Shown: piece after piece, positions 58,401-64,000 of the stretch
How positions within the stretch are numbered: the stretch's first letter is position 1
Layout: every line of letters starts with the position of its first letter
Origin: Mycogone perniciosa
Lineage: Eukaryota > Ascomycota > Sordariomycetes > Hypocreales > Hypocreaceae
NCBI GenBank assembly: GCA_025331125.1
Contig: JAOALB010000100.1
Span: 1-64,000, forward strand
DNA length: 64,000 bases
Direction: 5' to 3'
Position numbers and translations under genes: made by a program
Notes under the pieces: generated by a model
Database searches by the model: none
The model's input: only the letters and a program-made list of their open reading frames with translations
Told to the model about the DNA's origin: nothing

Positions 58401-59552
58401 CTAGTTAGGGCACTGGGCCTGAACGTGGCCGCCCTGCTGGCACTTGTAGCAAATCTTCTCGCCACCAGCCGACTCCTTAGGGCAATCGCGAGAGTAGTGA
58501 CCAGATTCGCCGCAGTTGTAGCACTTCATGCCGTTGACACACTCGCCTTTGAAACTATTAGCTTAGAAAGGTTGACCAGACGTGAAATACATACGGGACA
58601 TGTGGCCATAGCCACCGCAGGAGTAGCAGGTCTTGCCAGCACCGCCACCGAAGCCGCTGCCGCCACCGTAGTTGTTACCTCCGAAGCCCGACTTGGTGCA
58701 GCTTCGGGCAATGTGACCCTTCTCGCCACACTGATGACATTAGTTAGTTTAGCCCGATAATGAGAGACAACGTTTCATCTCGTACCTTGTAGCACTCGGT
58801 GGCCTGACCGCTGCCTCCGCTCTGGGGGCAGTCCCGAGAAATGTGACCAGACTGGCCACACTTGTAGCAGGACTTGTTGTCCTTCATAGGCTCACTGCAG
58901 TCACGGCCTGGGCTGGTCAGTATGAACGACATTCTTAAAGTAGGAGGCGAGACTTACTCATGTGACCCTCGCCTAACCTGAATGTCAGCAGCTGAAAACA
59001 AAATAAACATGACACAGACGAGACGCACCACCGCAGTTATAGCTAAAGTCAAGTTAGCATCGTACCAATACTTGCAACATAATAACGGGCAAAATCAGCA
59101 CACATACCACTTAGCAGGACCTTTGCTGGGGCAGTCACGGGCCTAAAATTCTGTCAATTGGATGTCTCAAAAGACAGGCTTGAATTGGCTGTAATACCTG
59201 GTGGGCAGTGGAGCCACCTAGTATGTCCACATGTTAGCGAATGGCTTGTTCGACGAACGGCAAGTCTAATCATTGTGCGGGCTGGTGAAGAACGGGAAGG
59301 GAAACATCGATAAGCAAATGAGAGCAACCTTTGAAGTAGCTGTATCACGACCATTACCATGATAGGCAAAGCCGTGGAAAATGAAGAAGAGGTAGCTGTT
59401 TGTCCAGGTGGGTATCCAAATCCATGGTAGTGAGCACACGCCAGGCCATGGCGGCAAACGCGGGGCATTTCCAACTAGCAGTGGGGATTCGAGAAATTCA
59501 AAGGACATAAAAACTCACAAGAGTAGCACGCTCCTCGGGGTGTATAATCCAT
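58401..59552 (-). CDS. gis2: CNBP/Gis2/Byr3-type protein with seven CCHC zinc knuckles
   Basis: Eight exons, complement(join(58401..58546,58595..58730,58786..58907,58958..58972,59029..59042,59108..59142,59208..59227,59519..59552)), give 173 aa. Every junction keeps the frame and together they produce seven C-x2-C-x4-H-x4-C knuckles: CYSCGSTAHQARDC, CYNCGGEGHMSRDC, CYKCGQSGHISRDC, CYKCGEKGHIARSC, CYSCGGYGHMSREC, CYNCGESGHYSRDC and CYKCQQGGHVQAQC. A Gly/Asn/Phe-rich linker separates knuckles 4 and 5. The protein binds single-stranded RNA or DNA (G-rich) and promotes translation; it is the fungal Gis2/Byr3. Exons of 14, 15 and 20 nt and a first intron of 291 nt stand out. The pattern is too regular to be an error. 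Confidence 0.96.
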
Positions 59553-60450
59553 GGCTGAAGATGTGAAAAGGTAGCGGAAGGATGAGTTCCTATCAGGTTC
59601 AACCCCGTGTTAGCAAGCAAACTAGGAGTTTTCAGAGCCACAGTGCATGAGAAAAAGTTGGCGAGGCTGATGATGAGGGGCAGTGACAGCGCCGTTGCGC
59701 AGCTCCGAATTGAAGGTGCCCAAAGTCGTAAATGCGATCGCCAAAGAGCAGATGCCTGCGCAAATGATGTGCTGATGATGGGTCGATCACCTACAGTTGA
59801 CGAGAATCGAGGCCCTGGGCAGGTAGAGATTTGTGCAGCGAGGTTGTTGATTCCACAAATCGATAACCGAAAACCGTGCAGACGAAAAAGGGAAAAGTTT
59901 TTGGCGATAAACGGTCTTGGGCCCTTGGCCTAGGCGTGTGCTAGCCTCGTGCGCTCCGGGCTGCAGACGAAGCGAGATGAATGGATTGCCACCTGAGCGG
60001 AAAAATGTTAGGCCGCCGCATCTTCACTGCACAACCACGGGCATTCGGTCCGTTCGTTCTCTTTGTTTCGGTTTATACGCATCATGACGATAGGTGCTCA
60101 TACTTAATGGAAGGGGCTTACGAAAAAGTGACGCTGATGCCACCATGTTTTCAGTGTCATCCCCGTCTACACTGTCTAATCTTCTCTTGGCTCGTTCATC
60201 GGGCCATTACGCCATCACCCATGCTAGTGCTCGGCTGTTGTGTCGGAGCTCTCAAGTCATTGGTGATTTCTTGCTGCCATCGCTACCCCTGTCGCTTTTT
60301 CTATTAGATTGAAATCACGTGCTCCGGCGTTTCCACTCTCGCGGCTCGTTCGCGCCATCGTAATGCATTTCAAGCTTTCTAGCAACGTCAGCATTGCAGC
60401 CGCCTCCACTGTGAGTCTGTTGGCTCTGGGAGCCCATCGAACCTTCAGAC
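59553..60450. other. Divergent intergenic region
   Basis: A region of 0.9 kb between the divergent CNBP and Sae2-type genes. No gene is seen, and no clear TATA box. Confidence 0.5.
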
Positions 60451-62638
60451 ATGGATAGCTGGTTTGAACGCGGGCGACCGGCCATCTTTGAGGCTATCAC
60501 CAATGTCTGCCAGACTATCGATCGTGAGCTTCGTGCCGGTATGTCGTACCACCGTTGCAGTTGTACGACCGGCCGGATATTGACCCAGCAAAGAGTTGGA
60601 CCTTAGGAGACCAGCACTCAGGGATGCCGGCACATGTACCGTGAATGAACATGTCGCAGAAAGCAAACTTGCAGTCATCGATAGTTTGGAAAAGGAGAAC
60701 GTGAAGCTACGAGCACAGCTGGCGGCAATGACATCGAATTCTACATCCAACCGAGTCACCTTCGCCACCAACGACGATGAAGAAATTAGCAGAGAACCGC
60801 CACCTTCAACTTTCCAATTCCCTTTGACTCCTGCAGCTGAGGTTCCCCGCCCGTGTCCCGTTGCCGCGCAAGGCGAAGTGTCCGAATTCGTCAAGTTGCA
60901 AATGAGGTTTAACGCGCTGCTGGATAACTTCAAGAAGGCGAAAGAGGCACTTCAGAAGAGGAAGGACGAACGTGACGAATGGGTGGATCGCGCGAGACTG
61001 TTGGAAAGGAAGATTAAGGCAGCTGAGAACGAGCATGGCATACAAATTCTCGATCGGAGCAACCGTGTCGGACGAGATGGAAAGAACTCCACGAGCTTTA
61101 CTTCGAGCTTTGCTTCGGATGACGAGATTACTCGTCCTGAAGTTTCTCTGCCCCCTCTCGTGCCGACAACTTCGACAAATAATGACCACGGGGCTGGTGC
61201 GGAGGATCCCCAGTTACAGTCTACCCAGGGTGAACCGGACGAGGAGAGTGAAGGATTGCCCTCGTTGCCAAGCGATAATGAGCACCAAGGCTCGCCAATC
61301 CTCAAACAAGAGCCATCCTCTGATACTCCAGTTGTTGTTTCTGAAAGGGTGCTGAAGAGGAGAAAACTCGACGACGACGTCTCCGCGGTGGCCGAAGTTC
61401 GAAGGATTAAGCCTGATCCAAACGAGTCCAGTCCTGTCCCATCCCTGGAATGTTATGGTCTTAATATCCAAGAAAGCCTCGATCTTGATGACATTGGGCC
61501 AAGAATGCAAACTCCCCGAAAACGGAAAGAAATAGGGGACTCGCAGGAGGAAGAGGAGTCTTATGAGCCGAGCGTACAATCGATGACCCCTACGCCTCTA
61601 TTCGTACGGCCAGATCCGCCCCAGCCACCCGCCGATATTGTCCATGGGGCCTCTGTGCTTACCCCAATAAGTGGCAACAAAAGAATTGCCAAACCAACCC
61701 TTGATAAACCCAAAACACCCGCATTAAAGTACGGGCTTAGCCACGGGATTTCAGTACTCGCAGAAGATGGCGGTATCTATGGGAAGAACGCCCTTCAGAG
61801 GAAGCCCAAGAGCTCAAACACTCCTAACACAGCTATCAAGGGTCGACTGGATACATTGCTGAACAGTCCAGCTCCTGAAAACAGGTCGGCAATCAATCGC
61901 TCAGGCCAGGCATTGCAACCTATCCTTGATTCTCCACAAGATGGACTCCTCATCCCTGAGCGTCGGGAACTTCCTTTCGACAGGGCTATGCGCCAGGGCA
62001 ATAGGCGGCCGGGTATGGATCCTAACATGACCCCTCGATTGAAAGCGCCAGATCAGAGGACACCGGCTCGAGATAGGTCACCACAAAGGAGTAGGAATGT
62101 CAACTCGGCCCTGAGACGTAAGCCACTCTCGGAGCTCCGACTTGACGACTTCAAGGTCAATCCCTCGGTAAACGATGGGCAAGATTTCGCATACTCAGAG
62201 GTTGTCAGAGACAAGGACGATAGGGCCTGTCTGCGAGGTTGCACCGATGCGCATTGCTGCGGGAAGCAGTTCCGAGCCCTGGCATTGTCCCAGCGTCCAA
62301 ACCCACCCCTGACAGCGGCACAACGACAAGAAGAGCAGAAATTGTTGGAAAATTATCTGGGCGATTATTCGTATCGTTTGGCGACTATGACCAAGGAAGA
62401 AAGGGCAGAAGTTTGGGTTGAGGCCAAGACTGAAGAGTTGGCAAACAAGTATGGCAAACATAGACATAGATTTTCCCGAATGCGATCGCCTCCAGGATTC
62501 TGGAATGCGGATTTCCCAGATACGCAGGAGCTAGAAGCCGATAAAGAGGAAGCCTCAAAGAGAGAGAGACAAGCAATAACGGAAAGGTATAGAGAGGCTA
62601 CGCGCTCAGGTGGCAGATGGCTATTCAGAGACGAATAG
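60451..62638 (+). CDS. sae2: Sae2/CtIP/Ctp1 DNA-repair nuclease cofactor
   Basis: Two exons, join(60451..60538,60594..62638), give 710 aa. The intron (55 nt, GTATGT to AGCAAAG) is placed so that the frame stays open. The N-terminus (about 1-60) is a short coiled coil, as in CtIP/Ctp1, where it drives tetramerisation. A long Ser/Pro/Glu-rich disordered middle follows, with basic patches and several S/T-P sites for CDK. The C-terminus has the Sae2 signature: a Cys-rich CLRGCTDAHCCGKQF motif, then KHRHRFSRMRSPPGFWNADFP with DTQE. Sae2 stimulates Mre11-Rad50 to start resection at double-strand breaks. It is divergent from the CNBP gene across 0.9 kb. The acceptor of the single intron is the least certain point. 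Confidence 0.9.
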
Positions 62639-63479
62639 AGGGATATTGTGGCAACGGATTATTATGCATAGGAACTTGGCGTTTCATCAGATGGAATCAT
62701 GGATAGGCCATTGTAAGTGTTGTTTCGAGGCAACTGAGTTACAGTAAGTCAATTGGGAGGGCATTCGCGCTAGCATAGCTTGCAATAAATAACAGCATTT
62801 GGTATCATATATCTGCATGAACAGCTCCAATGAAGGAAGATTTTCGTTTCCAGAAACTCGCCTTGAATTGGATTCTTAGAAAATAGGTATTTTTTGGTTG
62901 TAAGTTGCCTTGATAAGTATTAATATTACTTACGACTCAGTAGGGGAGGGAGTTCCTGTCGGCTAAATTACGGAACGATGCGTACAAACGGAGGGCACGG
63001 GTTTCTGCCTCAGCCGTTGGAAGGACAGCCGCAAACGTGGGAAGTCGCTGTAAATAATTATCACCATTATTGCCTTCCAAGCTCGTAAATTTTGCTTCTC
63101 CCAACATCAAGCTGCCAGCGATCCTCCGAACCGTCTCTCTGCCCCCAAAGACCTCGTGTCTCCTCTGCATTAATACTTAGTGATACTGCTTAACTTCCTA
63201 ATCCCTCAGCTTGAAGGCCGGGGAGTCTCTCCTCTACATCCATCTAGGCAGTGTCGTGCCCACGTCATATCGTTGCGCAACACTCTCGCGTCGCGCAATC
63301 GGGTTTCCCTGGAACCACGATTCAGCCTACACCCAGCTCTTCAACTCCTCCTCTAAGCTAGGGGTTGACAGGCCTGGCTGTAAGAACAGCAACCTCCGAA
63401 CCTAGCCGGCGACGGAGTAGATGCGGGAGTCGCAGCATTGGGCGATACCCGCAAACGCACAATTCCCCAAGCCGGCAGG
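62639..63479. other. Intergenic / 5' leader
   Basis: No supported gene. The last about 90 nt (from 63390) stay open in frame with the following ATG. A GTTGACAG...AACAG acceptor-like sequence ends at 63389, so the real start of the next gene may be in an upstream exon. Confidence 0.4.
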
Positions 63480-64000
63480 ATGAGTAACCGCCATCTGCCG
63501 GCTGGGCAGAACATACAGGGAGGAGTTGGGGGCATGGCAGGCGTCGACATGGGCGGTGGTATGGGAAACGGCGGTCCTAGAAGGAGACAGCCGCAATACA
63601 TGGCTCAATATCACCAGCAGCATATGAGTCCCATGTATCAAGGCTATGCGCCGTACGCACCGCAGCAGTACTATGGGGTGCCGCCGCAGTTCCAGAATGG
63701 AGGCATGCCTTCCTCTGGATATATGCCCTACCAGAACTACACGAGATCGCCGCCGACTATGCACCAGTATGTCCCGATGGCAGGCGTCAGCGTTCTGCCC
63801 AACTATCCTCGTCCGGCTCCACAATCCCCGAGCTTGTCAACGACATACCAACCTCCGCCGGCTCCTGCTCCGATCCCGCCTCATACGCCGTCTTCAACGC
63901 ACTCGTCCCAAATGCTACCACCTCCTACGCCAACGACGCCGCAGATCAGAGAGCAAGTTCCCGTACCTCCACCGGCTCAGGAGAGTTCCCCGGCTGTTGT
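63480..64000 (+). CDS. Pro/Gln/Tyr-rich N-terminus of a larger protein (cut by window end)
   Basis: The frame is open from the ATG at 63480 to the last base, giving 173 codons. It begins MSNRHLPAGQN and continues as Met/Gly/Gln/Tyr/Pro-rich low-complexity sequence with long PPPAP-type runs, so it is likely disordered. No domain lies within the visible part, so the function cannot be read; N-termini of this kind occur in fungal ubiquitin hydrolases, RNA-binding proteins and regulators. The frame can also be extended upstream to 63390, so the start is uncertain. The 3' end is missing. Confidence 0.6.
   Translation, partial: MSNRHLPAGQNIQGGVGGMAGVDMGGGMGNGGPRRRQPQYMAQYHQQHMSPMYQGYAPYAPQQYYGVPPQFQNGGMPSSGYMPYQNYTRSPPTMHQYVPMAGVSVLPNYPRPAPQSPSLSTTYQPPPAPAPIPPHTPSSTHSSQMLPPPTPTTPQIREQVPVPPPAQESSPAV

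Noticed and set aside
60445..61305. Minus-strand frames opposite the Sae2-type gene
   Set aside because: Shadow of low-complexity Ser/Glu-rich coding sequence.

Overview
The window is nuclear DNA of a filamentous ascomycete, most likely in the Eurotiales (an Aspergillus/Penicillium-type genome). The signs are short introns of about 45-70 nt with GTRNGT starts and CTRAC-type branch sites, a large highly reducing polyketide synthase, CFEM and cerato-platanin secreted proteins, a cytochrome b5/acyl-CoA dehydrogenase fusion, and frequent TACGGAGTA/TACTCCGTA motifs between genes. All assignments come from reading the sequence; no database search was run. Splice sites were placed by consensus and checked by reading-frame arithmetic.

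The left part (1 to about 26,500) is gene-poor and accessory. It holds a possible pore-forming-toxin-like protein without a signal peptide, two small secreted cysteine-containing proteins, a decayed coiled-coil ORF broken by TAG stops (RIP-like), AT-rich DNA with a cluster of about 17 TTACYRGTAA palindromes, a membrane-anchored protein of unknown role, a MYND zinc-finger protein, an IFI6/IFI27-family protein, a CFEM protein, an eight-exon highly reducing PKS (KS-AT-DH-cMT-ER-KR-ACP, 2421 aa), a tRNA-Lys(CTT) and a cerato-platanin. No tailoring enzyme, transporter or regulator adjoins the PKS.

The right part (26,600 to the end) is mostly conserved housekeeping genes: homoserine kinase, a THEM6-like thioesterase-fold protein, the mRNA-export factor Rae1/Gle2, a small probably mitochondrial protein, a GT8 glycosyltransferase, Atg2, a polyamine-oxidase-like flavoenzyme, the b5-ACAD fusion, a seven-knuckle CNBP/Gis2 protein, a Sae2/CtIP homologue, and the start of a Pro/Gln/Tyr-rich protein cut by the window edge.

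Between the small mitochondrial-type gene and the GT8 gene lies an island (about 37.2-42.9 kb) of two convergent, lineage-variable genes that both look decayed. One is a cytoplasmic unknown with two frameshifts. The other is a multi-TM/ankyrin-repeat protein with three single-base frameshifts and one nonsense codon. No rRNA, CRISPR array or intact transposon was seen.
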